Numbered from the stretch's first letter, positions 13,301 to 28,300 are shown. The stretch: DNA of 64,000 bases from Dendrophyllia cribrosa (GCA_024195265.1 JAJLRJ010000006.1:21552023-21616022), one strand, 5' to 3'. Notes: generated from the letters alone by a model not told the origin. Translations and numbers: made by a program.

Positions 13301-16300
13301 CCATGGAAGTTGAAGGAGGTTTTCCCCATCCCTAGCCGTAGATTTTTTTCAATGCAAACTTCTGAAACCGATAAAACGTCCTCCGCCAGCGGAGCTCATT
13401 AATTATGCCCGATGTAAATCAGATACACTGACACAACAGCCCACAAAATACAAACATTTCTCGGGTCGCTGGAGGTTTTGTTTTAAGCGGCATTGACCTT
13501 GTTAATCTTTCGGTAAAAATTGCAGGAGGTTTACCGCGTCCCACAACGTGAAAATGTTTTCGATGCAAACTTTCAAAGCAGAGGAAACTGCCTTGGCGAC
13601 TGGAGTTGCCTGGAGCTACACTAAGGCGGGTTGAGCGGCCCCAGACAAAATGCGAGACATGTTATACGGGCTTTCTGTATCTAACAGGACTGCTTCTTGG
13701 GACTAATAAATTTTAAAATTAATGTCAAACAAAATTTCAAACTCAGTGTTCATTTCTTTCTGGGGATGAAAGGCAAAAATTTCACTTCGCGAGGGATCGC
13801 ATTTATCTGGGTCCAAATCAAAATAAACAATGCGCGGTGCATCACGGTAAGTGACGATGGGCCTTTAAATATTAAACACTTAATTCACTGTTTCTCAAGG
13901 GATCAGTCATTTAGTGTTTTGTTATGTAGCAACACAAAAACAACACAAAAACACACCATAACACATTTTGAAAAATGCGCCGAACACTTGAGGTAAACAT
14001 CAATCGCATCATAATCATAATCATGCTACCTTTTGTCACGGTATGATCATGTGCGCTAGCGGGCAACAGTGAAAATGTTACCTGCTGTCTCAAATGTTGC
14101 CCGCTCATCGGACGTTTGAAGGGAAACAGTTTGTTTGTTAGATGTCATGTGACCATGAATCAACCAATGAACACGTACATGTACGTTGCATTGAGAAAAA
14201 CTCCAGCTACAAAACAATGAAATTTAACGATTCAAACCACTTGACTGTGTAATTGCTGGTTGAGTCACAGGGAACCGAAGCACTTTGTAGCTGTAAAATA
14301 CTAAATAATGTATTATCAGAGATTGGGAAAATAAGAAATTGTGCATTTTCCGCAAACAAAATGCAAAATGCAAATCAAAATTTTAATGCGTCCCAGGACC
14401 CAAGATGTTGACTTGAATAACTCACTCCACTTACTTTGAATCTCGGATAGATTTTGTTTTTTGAGTTGCATGTAAAAAATAAAAGAACAAAGCGAACTTA
14501 CATCGTGGCTGCCATATTGGATTTAGCTACACAAAGGGGACTGGAGAATATTGCACATTTGGGAAACTTGAATGAGCTCCCGCCATGTTTGTTCCTCGTT
14601 CGATCGATCGATCGATTGAGTCATAAATTTCAAGTGCGGAGTGCCAACTTACCTGTATTATGGCAATGAACCATGAAAGGGAGGAAGACGTAATCAGTTT
14701 TTAAACAAATGGCTAAAAGAGTTTGGATGGCTGCAAACAAGAGGCTCAGGCAATGACTTGTTGATGATTTGTAAGGATTGCACAAAAGCTGGAAAGAAGA
14801 ATGCGTTTACGAGTGGATGCAAAAATTTCCAACGATTGGCGCTTGTTCTAAAGTTAATGTTGTCATATAGAAGTTGCCTAGAAGTCGTTTCCTTTCCGAG
14901 AGTGCTGGAGGCGAGCAAAAACTACAACTGTGGACATATGAAAAAAAAAAAGACAATGAAGGTAACAGTATTTAAGGATGACAGTTATTTGCCAGTCACT
15001 TTCTCATAGCAACAACAACAAAAATTTCTTAGGAGACGGTCACCAAGATTTTGGGACCCTCACCCCAAAATGCTTGAGACCCCAATTTGACAAGACATGT
15101 GGGTCCCAGGTCCCAGATTGAAAAATCTTAGTGCCATGACTGATTATGTAATAAAAAATATATATATTTACCTGACGACTGTGTGTCTGTCTTTAGTCAT
15201 TTTTGAAGGGATTTGCATCAGAGCAAAGACTGTGCAGTTTTAGAATGCAATCGTTTCATGAGCATCAGAAAAGACAAGGGTTAATGTCAGTTAATGTCTC
15301 CACTTTCAAGTACATGATTATAGTTAATACTTAAACAAATGCTACAGGACAATAAATGTTTTTAAATATGTATAATTAGCCTGCGAGAAAGCACTTGCCT
15401 CCACTTCTCAGTGTAACTGTGGATAACAAGGGTTTTTGTACGATTTACTGCCTTGCTGGCTGAAACAATGGATAATTTTTCAAAGTTAAAAGATTATCAA
15501 AAGCTTGAAACTTAATTACAAAACATCAAGAATGACTTAAATTAACCTTTCATCGTTTCATATTCACAAGTTAAGATGGGGTGTCTAGAAAATGGCGACC
15601 TAGAAAACGAAGACAATATGACCCATAAAACGACGACCTAGAAAACTACGACCTAGAAAACGACGACCTAGAAAAAGACTGAGAAACGATGACCTAGAAA
15701 ATGACAACCTAGAAAATGAAGCTTTCTTCGCATTTACTCTTAAATACTAAATTCTGACCAATACATTTTAGTGATGAATGAACTGATGAGTTTTGCCCCA
15801 GTAATTTATGCGGATGAGCCCCAAAACTGGTGTTGAATTGTGATAAAATAACACGAGCGAAGGGCACTATTGCTTTGATTAGCTTAGTCATAGGGTGATG
15901 ATAATAATATATAATAATAATCATGGGGTAATCATAATGTAGCTAGACAAAAGTTTCATTTACTCAGTGACATGGTAAAACACGAACATTTCATTTACTC
16001 ATCAGTGGCACTAAAAAACACTCTCCTGCAGGTTAACATACAATAAAAAAAAATTGAACTTTACAGTTATTCTACAATGAACATCATCTTCTCCTTTTCA
16101 CTGCCATTTTTCCACACTGGTTGGTTTTCGGCTATTTTGCTAGAATTCATACAATTGTCTTACCCATGCTTGCAACGACGTTACAATTTTTCAAACTAAA
16201 ATACAATTTCACCTGTTTTGGCCAATAACACGGCGGTAAGCAACTGAACCTGTTATGGATGCTAATGAGTAAAAAATGCTAACTGCTAAATTCAATGGTA

Positions 16301-19300
16301 TGAACCTTACCAAGCCGTATTTGAGCTTTCATTTGTCTTTACTAAGAGTGCTTAGTGTTGTCCAGTTCACTAAGTTATTAAACAAAATTCCTCAGTCTTG
16401 TTTACTAAAAAAGTTGCAATGTGCATGAGACAATGACACTTACTTACGATGTGACACGATGTTTATGTTCATTGACAGTCAACATGAATGATCAAGTTCT
16501 TCCTTAGTTAATAAATGTTTTCAATTGTGTGCTTCCTTTAGGTATACCTTTACTTCATTGGGTATTTCTAAATATTTCCTGTTGAAGTAAGGAAATCTGC
16601 TCATGACGCAATTCCGCCTGATGCAATAATACTTTGTTGTATACTTTGCTGAAGGAAGTTTATTTCCTGCATTATTTGGATCCGGGTATAGCCATTTCTC
16701 TTCATGCAACAACACTAAATTGAAGGGTATGACCATGGTATGACAAGGCAATTCCGTTTGGCAGTGACAGCAATCTTTCGCTTTAGGTTCCTCAGATAGA
16801 AAACAGGCTGTAAGAGGATGGTTGTTATGATGTATATCTCTGAACGGGTAAGCGCGCTCTGGGTCTTGGAACACAATGCACTTGTTTGACCATGGCTTTG
16901 TCTCCACAAGTTTCGATTGGCTCCACCTTTTTTGCCTGGAGCAACCTTATCCGGAACAACAAGGCCACTTTTGGAGGGCTTGAAGCATCGTGATGACTTT
17001 TTAAAGTGCTCGATGTGCAGCTTTAGCAGTTGTGAGTTCTCTGCAACGCATAGGCTGTGCTTTGCATAACATGCTAAATTTGTAACAAGGGCAGTTACAG
17101 GTGACGTGGTCTCGATACACCATGCACTCATACATTCTTCTTTTGCAAGTCTTTGCAGTCACAAGATACTTGCATATGTCGCCGGCGTCGAGTGAAGGCA
17201 TTCATTGAATGGCATCCTGAGTGTTCAGGAGAATCTTGGCCTCTTTCACAATACCTGTCGAATGTCACCAGCTCCACCGATAATCGCTCGATATCAAGAA
17301 GGGCCTTGACATCACCAGAAACCTCTTTCCACTCGAATGACTCCTGATCTTCACGTTCACACTTAGTTGCAACAACGATGGGCTTCTCTTTCATGACGTC
17401 CTCGATAGTTAGCTTGTTATATTATATTGGAGGTTTATCTGCAAAAACGTTACTGGATTCTTGGCGAAATGTGAAGGGGAAAAACATTCAACAGAAGTGA
17501 AACTTCTGAACTGTTTGCAAACAGAAACAGTGCTATAAAAAAGAAAGCAAGGTTTCTGCTGCCAGTTATATAGCTTACATTATATATACTACATTGTAGT
17601 TCATCATGCAGCACATAAAGAGAAGTGTTGCGTGACAAGAAGCGGATCCGATTCCTTTTCAGTTAAAATGCAATTTAATTTAACTTCAGTTCAATTTTAA
17701 TTCTTCTATCGCTTTACAATGTACCATTTAAAGGTTTCAAAATTGTTTCTGTGCATAAAGGGTTACGTAATAGTTTTCAAGTAAGAGATGTTGAGCAGAC
17801 ATCACTGTACTATCCATTGGTGTTAGGCTTGGTGCACGGTACCGGTAATCACGACCGTAACACCGTGCATATGTCAAAATCGTTGTGTCAGTTCATAAGC
17901 ATGTGTGGAAATCAGAAAGGCATGATTAAGGCACGATTTGGCACACTTTAGTCACAATTTACGCATGATTTAGGCACGATTTACGCACGTGTTACACACA
18001 CTTTATGCACAGTTTGTGCACACTTTGGGCATGATTAACAGATTTAGACACAGCTCTAATAACTTGCCTGTTTAGATTTTAGTTTAAAATAGTCAGTGAG
18101 ACTACTATTAATTTAATAAAATTAAGGAGCCAATTATGTTTATTTTCCCATTAAATACTTAAACGAGAAAGGATAAAAAAAATCAATCAAAAGCACTGTA
18201 TAGGCACACTCATACGCAGTTTAGGGACGTTCAAGGCACAGTTAAGGCATGATTTAAGCACAATTTAAGCACAATTTATGCATATTTTACGCACGATTAA
18301 TGCACAACTGTTCGTGCCATGGTATGCTAGGATGCCCGTAATTCATGCCAACGAATGCCCGGTAAAAAGCGTCTATAAAAGTAAATGTGGTTAAACAACG
18401 GCAGTCTAACTTCATAAATTTCATACAATTTTCAAATATGCTATTTTATTTCAAATATGCTTTTTATTTCTTCAATCAAGAAGCTGATGTTCTGAACATT
18501 CAAAATGTATATTACGGTTTTTAGCTAAATTTCTGCTGGGAATGGAAATGACTTTATAAAATGCACATCATGACGGCTAGTAGAATGTTGCTTCAGCAGT
18601 AGCTCACCTGAATGTTTTTATCATTTTCCCATTTGGTGTAGCCTAAGTCAAGGTGTTGATTGTTCATAAGTTTTTACTTCTTACTACGAAGTTTTATTGC
18701 CGTTCTATTTACTACACTCTAACAGCTGTAAAAGATAATTGTGCATGGTTAGACTGCAAATGTTATGGGCAGTGTTTCAAAAGAGTCCATTTTTAATTAG
18801 GGGCATTAAATCAACTATTTTCCTTTCAATTTACGCTGTTAATAGACAAAAGACACTCGAACACAGGAAATATCTTCAACAACTTAAAATTGTGGCCAAA
18901 TTTTAACCCCATCTGATTTGGAGTAGTTTTACTAGTCAGAGCAATAATTTGTAGCCAAATTTGTGGCCGTGATCACCAGTGCCGTGTGCATGGCCGTTAT
19001 TTTAAGTTTGTATTTTGCTGAGTGGAAACTTTTTTCTTTTATATTTTTTTGATAGATTCTGCAGGGGAAAAATCATGACAAAGAGTGGTTAATAAGGAAG
19101 CTTCAAAGTGCATGTGAAGAGGCATTTCAGGCAGTTGATGTAAGTAGCTACGTATACCCTCCAAGTTAAAGTTTTCCTTTATTGGCCTTTTGGCAATCTA
19201 GTCATTAGGCCAATTGCCAAGAAAAATTTGTTGGACAAGTAATGGATTCAGAAACATACTAGTGGTTTTAAAATGACAATGAATGATGCATAGGTACAGT

Positions 19301-22300
19301 AAAACTGTGTTCAGCCACCTTAAGGAAGCATATTTTACCTCGGTCAGTACAAAATGCAGACTGCAGATTGCAGACTGCAGACTGCAGACTGGGTATAAAA
19401 TGCAGACTTGGTATAAAATGCAGACTGCAGACTGGGTATAAAATGCAGATTGAGACAAAAATTGGGTATAAAATGCAGACTGACAGCAAAATTGTCGTTT
19501 CTTGCAATACACGATATATTTTCATCGTTAACTCACCCAATTGTCATGTAATCGCCTTTCCGAGTTCGTTTCCTTGCGATTTCCTCTCCATATGCATAGC
19601 CTGTGAACAGTCTATGTCAACAGTCCGTTTATTTTTTGCGCTGAAACACGACAAACACACGTTCGATCGTAGAGCCGCCATCTTGAATAATCCGAGTAAA
19701 CCCGAACGATAGCGATTTCCTATCGTGATTTCCTATTTGTCATTACCGCTGGCCCATGCATATATCAAATATGGCGGCTGTAGCAGTGTGTGTGTAATTT
19801 ATGCAACCAAACGACATCTCTCTGGCACCAGACAAGCAGCCGTTTTAGTTTATGAACTCGAAGGGAAACATGTTCTTTCGATGAAAAAGCATCAATTTAT
19901 GGACATATCTTATGAAGCTACCTTAGGCAATGTTACTTCACTGTACTGTTGCAAAAGGCCATCATAGAGTGAGTATTTTAAACTGATGATAGGCATAGAT
20001 ATTACTGTAAGAAAATTCAACTTTATTTAAATTTACCATTATTATTTTCTTTCTTCGTTCTAAATATTAATATTATGTAGTGGACGTTTGTTACCAACAT
20101 AGGTGATGATTACACGAGACCTATACCGACGAAGGCCTAGGAGGCCATAGGAGGTCATATTGAACTGCCTGACCAGGCAGTCCAATATTCCCGTTTTCAG
20201 TGTAGAAAATGACAAACAGTCTTCGGGTTATAAAAGTCTTGCATGTTTGGGTTAACATGCTACCGTAAAATTCGAATAAGACAGGTTGTGTTAAGCACTC
20301 TCACTGGTCTCGTGTAAATGTCACATTTGCAAATTCACCTTCCATGACTGCCTGGGACATTGAAACAGCAGTTAATTAACATAAAAAGTCAACAGTGATA
20401 ATCACTGATCACGTTAAAAAAACTGTAACATAACATGAACATTTTTCCAAATTTCTGCGGGCAAATTGCTAGGATCACACCAGAGATTTTCCCGTGGCTT
20501 TGCATCGTATCCATTTCAAGTCTCTTTAACAGGAACTTTAACAAAACTAAATCAACTTGTGAAAGTTTACTCTGTCAAAAGTAAAAACCATTCCGGATAA
20601 ATGTTTTTCACTCAATTTCAACTAAACCTGCAACAAATTTTAGTCAGAAACGAGACAAACTGTTATTACACTGCAACTGGAACACAGTTTTGGGGCATTT
20701 ACACAATGCATAAACCATTTAAGCAATATATTTGCAAGTGCTAGCAACATGGCACAAACAAGCCAACCTTTTGAAAGAAACGCTCAAAGGCATATCAAAA
20801 CAACATGCAATTCATGTCCTCTTAACCATCTGAAACTCCTAATCTTTGAGGCCTTAGTTGACAAATCATTCGTCTTGGTTCACACTGATTGTTCATACTA
20901 TTATTTCTTGTCAAGGTCAATGACAGGTAGCCCAAGTTTGATACTCAATTTGGTATGGGAAATACTTTTTGTACTATAACTGTGCCAAATGAGACATTTA
21001 GTTGTTTCTTTTTTGCCTATTTCTAATCAGTTTTAGGAGCCACAATGACGTTCTAATACTTGTCTTGTCACGAGGAAGAATTTTCGTACGAGGCTTAAAA
21101 ATGCAGACACTTAAAGGAATTTTACAGTAGTGCAATTAGTACTTCCCACACAAAATTAAGGGCCTCAAAACGTACAACACAACTATAGCACAATTACTCC
21201 AAATTCCTTTCTTAGCATCATCTTATGAGCTGTTTTCAGCTTTTGTTTGTCGACATCTGAAAGCACAAGAGAATCGACAGTAAGGCGATCTGCGTTTTTC
21301 ATCTCCACACAGTATCGCTTGAGGTGGAAGAAAACATTCTCTGGCTTCAAAGTGAAACGTAAGCCAACCGACCCTTTGGGAGTGTACGCCCTGACTTGCT
21401 TTCTACAGAGTACTACATTGTAAGGCTCAGGGGGCGGGGAGTCATTCATAGAAGGGCGGAACTTGTTGGCGCACCTGTAACAAGTTGTTACTCTGGAACC
21501 TTCTAACCATCTCAGATAATATGGCGCCGGCTTTTCATAGGCATCGACGTCTTCCAAGGGGTCTGCTAGTCGGCTAACATCGCGCTGTTCTGGAGCACGG
21601 GAAAAACGGTTTCTTTTCGGTCCAGGTTTCCTCCCTGCTGTTTTGGGAATGGAAGACTGCACTAGACTTGACAGGTTTGGCTCCCATTTGGCCAGAAGAT
21701 TTTGTAGTTCACCATTCTTTTGAGCGACAGCAATCACATGAGAGCAGATTTTACGACTTTTGACGGCCTCACAATCACACTTAACACTACCATTTACTGT
21801 GTTAACAATGTGCGGCAAATGAGGCCTCCTTGTCGAAATTACAACGGACATTCCTGTGGTCGCTTGTACTTTGGTAACGCCGTTCTTCTGCAGTATTAAC
21901 TCAGCCTTCGACCATGTCTCCTCCATGATGTTTGGTAGACCACTGCATTCGAAGTCGGGCAAGACGTGGCTGGTTGATGGCTCGTCTTTGTACTCTTTCG
22001 CACCACATTCATCTACAAGGGCAATTCGAGAAATTCTCTGCGCCTTAGAAAGTTGATCCCATTCCTCCTTACAAACCTCCAGATGGCCGTACGGCGGAGC
22101 TAGTGTATAAGGAGAGTCGCCAACAATAGATCTGTGGACATTTCGCCGATACTTTCCGACAAAGTTATCCGCGATGTCGGTGAATTCACTGTATGAGCAC
22201 TTCGAAGATTTTCCGGGACTGGTAGCTTTCTTCTGGTGGTCGATTTCCTTCTTCAAACAACTGTTCATGCTTTCAGGGCAGTTGTTGAAATAGAAGTTAT

Positions 22301-25300
22301 CTCCAAGACCAGCAGATCTCCTTACTGGCAACAGCATCTTTTCTTTCATGTCCGAGGCAATGTTTGCAACAAAATAGCTATGAAATTGTGGCGTTTCTTT
22401 GCGGGAGGCTTTCATCTCTTTGCTGTCTCATGAGCTCTTTATAGATAGAAGTCTTGCATCAAAATCTTCTGCACTGTCACTGTCGATCAATCCTTTGTTG
22501 CTCCTGTCACCAAAAATGTCCATTAAAAATTCTGCTTGCTGCCCCTCGGGGATAAACAAAGAGCTCATCTTGCGTTTGATGTTATCTTGTACGTCTTTTG
22601 TACAAGCCAAGAACTGTGCAATGGGCAATTCTCCCGACAACCCATTTACAATTGCTTTCAGTCGGTCACACCCAACAAAAAGAATGTTCTCGATGTCTCT
22701 ATTAAGTCCCTTCAAAGTGCTCATAAAATAGTGAAATGCTGCAGCTCCCTCATCCGTGTGTATCATCATGGGACCAGGGAAGTTTGGATGCGCGCCAGAC
22801 CCCTTGTCGTGGAGCATCAAGTGCCTGTAAGTTGTTGTCGTCACAAAGAAGGGACCAATGTCATATGTGACATCAATTCCAAAGATAGAATATTCTTGTG
22901 GATTGCAACATCTGCGTCTGCTAGCTGTGCCTTTGTTGCCAGAACCACTCTTACTTCGGGGCTTACTTGTAACGAATGAAGAAATTCACCCTTTGACTCT
23001 TTACACTTCTCTATTAATTCTGCCAGAGTATCCTTTGCATGCTGCTCTCTGAGTTTTGTCCTCTGGTATTTTACCTGGCTGATTCCACGAGGTACTGATG
23101 CGAAAGACTGATTCTTCATAACACCTCCCCCTTCTTCATATAGCTCATCGAATATCGATGATTGTCCTAAGGAGGACTTAGCTTTTTCGGTGATTCGTTG
23201 CTTAGTGCTTGTTGCTGTAGTGTAATACGGCTGGCGACTTTTTTTGGAGTTCTTATGTGGCTCGACCTTCACGTCTTCTGCTCTACCTGTGTTTGAATAC
23301 TGAAGTAGTATCACGGGCCAGGCCTCGCCAATGTAATCTTGCAATGTCACAACTCTTCGTTTATACTTCTTCGTGGAACTGTGAACCCAGTAGGTTCTAC
23401 ACAACTTGTACTGACCTGGTTCCAGCGTCTTAGTATCATCGATGCGGGTTACTTGTCCATCGTCGTTTAACTCGATTAATTCTTGATTATTTCCATGATG
23501 ACGAAACGATCCGTTATCGTCAGCCTTGAAATCATTTGGATGATCCAGACAGGATGTGTCTAACACAAATGTCATAGTCGTCCTACAGGCACGAGGGATT
23601 TTTGTACACACTTTGTCGCCCGGGTTGAGAAGGATCTCGCATGCCTCACTTGCGGAGAAAAACGGGGCGGATGTCATAAAGATGGGGCATTGTGGGTCTC
23701 CTTTATAGTGCTTTGGTTGTTCACTGCAACAAACAACAAGGTTGTCAGCAGTAGCACTGAGAAAAAGCTAAGAAATCCAGTCCCAACAGTATATAACGTT
23801 AAGCATTTTCGTGTATGTAAACTACTAAACATAGTGGAAACCTTAAGAATTAACAACAAGTAGACATTGCATAATTAGTGTCAGTCCTTTACCCATGTAC
23901 CCGGGAGGGTATTTATTTCAAGCATGTTTCAGGGGAGGGGGAGGCTTAATAGAGATTGGGTCTTATTTCATTAAGTTGGATCATAACAGGTAACATTCCT
24001 TGTGCTTCGATGGATCAATATCAGTTGACATTACAATTCTCAAACAAATACCCAATCATTAGAGAACAAGCTATGATCACTGTCATAATGTAAACTGTTA
24101 CCATAGCAGCACTATCCTGCCAAAAGCACCCTTAATTCCAGCTTCAATAGTATGTAGCTAAAAAACGAGCTCGATGACCCCCATTTTTTACTATGTTAAG
24201 GTACAACTTTTTGAAAAGCTTAAAAGTAATCTGTGGATTCAGAGCCGCCTTCAAATCCAGCATGTGGATAAAGAAACACTGTATGTGAATTTGTGCTGGG
24301 ATTAGTACAGTAAAAATACACCAACAACACAGTCTGCTTTTTTATTGCTCCAAAAAGGGAGGCTTATTAGAGAGGAAGGGTGGGGGGGGAGGGGGGAGGG
24401 ATAGAGGATTCACTATAAATAATTTTGCCTGCATTTGCTCAGTGAGGGTGGTGTTTGTTTCCACATAAATAGAAAAAAACGTATTATAGGAAAACAACTG
24501 AAAGCTAAAAATGCATTTACCTTTCACTCTCGAAAGAAAGTTGCTTGCAAGCTGTGCTGTCCTTTGAAGGTAACTGCAAATTAAAATGGAAATTAACCCC
24601 CAAAAATAACTCGGCTCTTTTCTAAAGAATGCAATTATCGAATGGACTGTTCTACTAGTTTCACTTTACTAATGCAAATGGGACAGTTTAATTGGTTTAG
24701 TACTCACATACAAGTACACGAAAGCAAGTACAGGGTTCGAAATGTGGAAAGATTAAATCCTACTTTATAACAGAAGAAGTAATAAATTGGAAATCATCCA
24801 TTTGTACGTAATTTACTGAGAATTTCAATAATTAGATTACAAGCTCAAAATTTCTATGACGGGGTAGTTGAGGAGGCGGCAGGCTGAATCAACTATCACC
24901 CGAGTTGTAGAAATTGAGGTGTCAGGTTAATGAATGGGATCAGTGAAAAGTTAGGGAAGCCTGTTAATTCTTATTTCACATACTGGTTAAGAAGAAAACA
25001 AAACAAGGGAAGCCTAACAAAGTACCATGGACAAATTGACCTTTTACTAACTTGGGGTGGAGTGGTTATATTCATTCAGTGTTGGTTCTACAGAAATAAT
25101 TTTGAAGTTTGCTGCTGGATATAAAGGCCACCTCTGGCCTGAGAATATATTACCTGTTACAAATATGAAAGTCAACAGACACTGCATAGTAATCTTACTT
25201 TTTTAATGTTGCTCCTTGGTTTCTTAGGGCTAGGAGAGAGCTTCTCGAATGATTCTCTAACTTCAACTACATCCTGTAGATGGTAACAACAAAATATAGC

Positions 25301-28300
25301 GTACATTATTTAAATATAAAGGGCCTATTATTTAAACGAAGTCTAACTTAGACCGCGGTTTGAGACAATTATGGACCTTCATATCTGTTTATAAGTGGGA
25401 CATTTAAAGTAGATAAATGTTTTTTTCTATAGTCTGCACTATATGCCCACTTGACACTGTTTACAGTAAATAGAGTTTAAATATTAGGGTTGGCCAGATT
25501 TAAATTGGTTCAAACCGCGTTTTTGTCAAACACCGTCTAAACTTTGTTTAAATAACCGGCCCAAAATGTCTGTATTTCCTTGAATCAGCAGCATTGTATT
25601 AACACCCCCTGTAATTTCTTAGTTTGTCCTTGGGGAGGTTTATGAGAGTTGGTCACGTGATCACCTCTTTAGTTGCCCCAGGAGGTGGGGCATCTCATGC
25701 TATTTTCCACAAAATGTTTCTCCACATGGTGGGGCATTTGTCAGTTTTTGTACGCTATATCCCGGGGTGGGGGTGGGGTTGTGGTGGGGGGGGGGGGGGG
25801 GGGGAGGTGGGGGGGGGGGGTTACCTTGACTGTTGCATAATTCTCAACCTGAAAACCTCGATTTTATAATTTCGGAGAGAATTTATTGCGTTGTAAGCAC
25901 GCACATGTTCACATCACGGACTGGTTATTGTTTACCACATTATTAGTGAGTGGCACCCACATATTTTTATTTTATTTTAACCTAGCATTATGATTATATT
26001 GTATACCACATGTATGAATTATGTTCAGTATAAAATGTCAACACTGTTGTTAAAACCGGAGGCATGACAAGCTATGTTATGTATTTCAGAGATATAAGAG
26101 GCAAGCTGTACCAAAAAACAAAACAACGACCTATTTTGTATAAAATTTGACCGATTGGAGGATCTACCGTGACGACTTCAGCGTAATCTTTTGTCTTTAT
26201 CGTTTACTGATTTGCATAAAATCAATCATTCAATTGATCTGAAATCTAAATATCTCCCGAGATCAGAGATTAATAAGTATCACAAAAAAATACATTTTAA
26301 GTTTTAATATGTGACTCACAAGAGATACGCGGTCTTCGCTTTCCCTTTCTTCATCTGATTCTGCACTGTCGTTTGACAATTTAAGGTCGATCTGCAAACC
26401 AAGTGTATAAAAAACTTGTCGAAATACGATACAAGGCTCTAGAATTTATTAAGCTTATAAAACTCGTGCCAAATGATAGTTTGGATAAAGACTAAAACAA
26501 TCAATTCAGTCACTTCGGTATACACTGTTATATCTGTACGTCGAGTGAGCGAAATCCGATGGCATGTAGTCGTCGTTCACCAAAGCTTCGATGTTTACCC
26601 ACTGTTTTATCACCATCACCTAAATATCAGCTCCCTGTACCAAACATACGTATTCTTCAAAGCTTTCAAGAAATAAAATTACTTTCACATGATCAATATC
26701 GCTTAAAAAACGTTCCAGAACTACAACTTACCGATGCTAGATACTCCGCCATTCTAACAAGGCTGCCACGTGCAAAGAGGGTCAAGCTACAGGTCACATG
26801 ATTCTCAGTGTCAGATATCAACTTACAACGGGTTCAATCGCAGCAAGTTTAAAGCTTGTTTTTCCTTTCGCCGAAGCAAATAAGCACGTTATATTCTTCT
26901 GGTTTGAGATCAAGTAATACAGCCTTTCAATTAATTTGAAATTCATTCAGTTGACGTTTAGCGCTAAGAAGGAAACTTTTAGCGGCTGCTAAACTCGGGA
27001 AGGCGATTGCGTGACACCGGGGTACGTTTAAAACATTGCTCTCGGACAGTCTGCATTTTATACTCAATTTTGGTCTCAGTCTGCATTTTATACCCAGTCT
27101 GCAGTCTGCATTTTATACCCAGTCTGCAGTCTGCAATCTGCAGTCTGCATTTTGTACTGACCGTATTTTACCTGGTTAAAGCAAAATTCGCAGGTATTCA
27201 GATGTGGAGAGTAAGCAGGCTGGAAGAGAATATTTATGCCATGCTCTTGAAAAATACCCCTTAGCAAATGGTTCGACTACGTGTCCGTGATGAAATCCAC
27301 AGTTATCCATAACTACACAGTCGCCTAGCTCTAGAATTGAAGGGCCGAGAGCATATCCGACCTATGTGACTTTTTGGTCTGTTTTTTTTTTTTCGTCCAA
27401 ATGAACTGAATTTTTGCATGTGGTCTCCAATTTAATAGAAAACCACAGCCCTATATTTTTCCCGCTGGTTTTCACTTCATTTTCGAGAAATAACATATGC
27501 AAAAAACCGCAGCTGCGCTTTTGAGATCTTTTGTTGAACGAGAAACAAAAGAAACCTTTTGTTTTCGCGAACAATGAAATCAGCTGCTCTTTTTACTGCT
27601 AAAGCCTCGTCAAAAAAATTAAGCATTTCCATACCGTTAGAAGGGCCCCGTAAAATGTTAAATAAAAGTAATCAACTCCTTGTATTGAATGAAGCTGGTT
27701 TAGTGTGAAGTTTGCGTTGGAAGTGTAGCGCTGTCAATTCAATGGCACGTTCACCGAGATACGAATTACCATATACACGATTTCCTGAAATAACGTTTAC
27801 ACCACACTCATCGAAAAAGTGAAGAGTAGTGCAGTCTAGTTGCGCAATTCAATCAAGGAAATAATCTTAGTTTAAAGTTGATGTTTACGTCTGACAACAA
27901 CTCCTTCGGAACTTGAGTCAGCTTTTTCTTAGTCGTCTTGCAATCCTCCCGACAGACTTTTTTATATAACTGTTACATGTGCACAGTTGCACTACGAAAA
28001 AGGAAAAGTGCAAAAACCCGACTGTTCTTAAACTTAGTTCTTGTGCATGCTTTGAGAATTCAGACCTTCCAACCCCCATCACATGCAAATCTGGAGGTTT
28101 TGAAAAAAAGTCCAGAAAAACCTGGGTATTAATTGGGACCTCAAACCTGGAGATTTCCAAAATATGTGTCAATTAAAAAAAAAAAAAAACAGATTATTTG
28201 TTTGAGTGTTTTTTTTTTTACCTTTTTAGTGCCCCCTGTTGTATTCTTTTGCTCCTTTTTTGAAATTTGTGTTCGAAGGCTAAGCTTTCCCAGAGACCTT

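Larger units (their letters stand above)
10312..19055 (+). other. NXF1 intron 3
   Basis: About 8.7 kb. It contains a possible pogo/Tigger relic (10480-11290), two TTAA-flanked elements, a microsatellite-tailed repeat (12540-12845), two minisatellites and a SWIM-domain transposase fossil on the minus strand. I see no other coding sequence. Confidence 0.7.
21183..26752 (-). pseudogene. Antisense five-exon Mutator-like (MULE) transposase gene with SWIM finger, disrupted
   Basis: Minus-strand exons at 26732-26752 (ATG GCG GAG...), 26320-26391, 25199-25273, 24521-24573 and 21183-23723 join in phase with consensus GT-AG junctions. The early exons encode an acidic, phosphorylation-type N-terminus ([16 protein letters not shown]). 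The last exon encodes a transposase-like protein: the GIDVTYDI block (candidate first catalytic Asp, about 22880), the [14 protein letters not shown] block (candidate second Asp), and a CxCx(n)CxH SWIM finger ([14 protein letters not shown], about 21760). It ends with a C-x2-C segment and a C-terminal PYNVVLC block. A frameshift near 22880-22905 and an in-frame TGA at 22428-22430 break it. The family is inferred from domain order. A domesticated transposase gene that has since decayed is an alternative. Confidence 0.7.
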
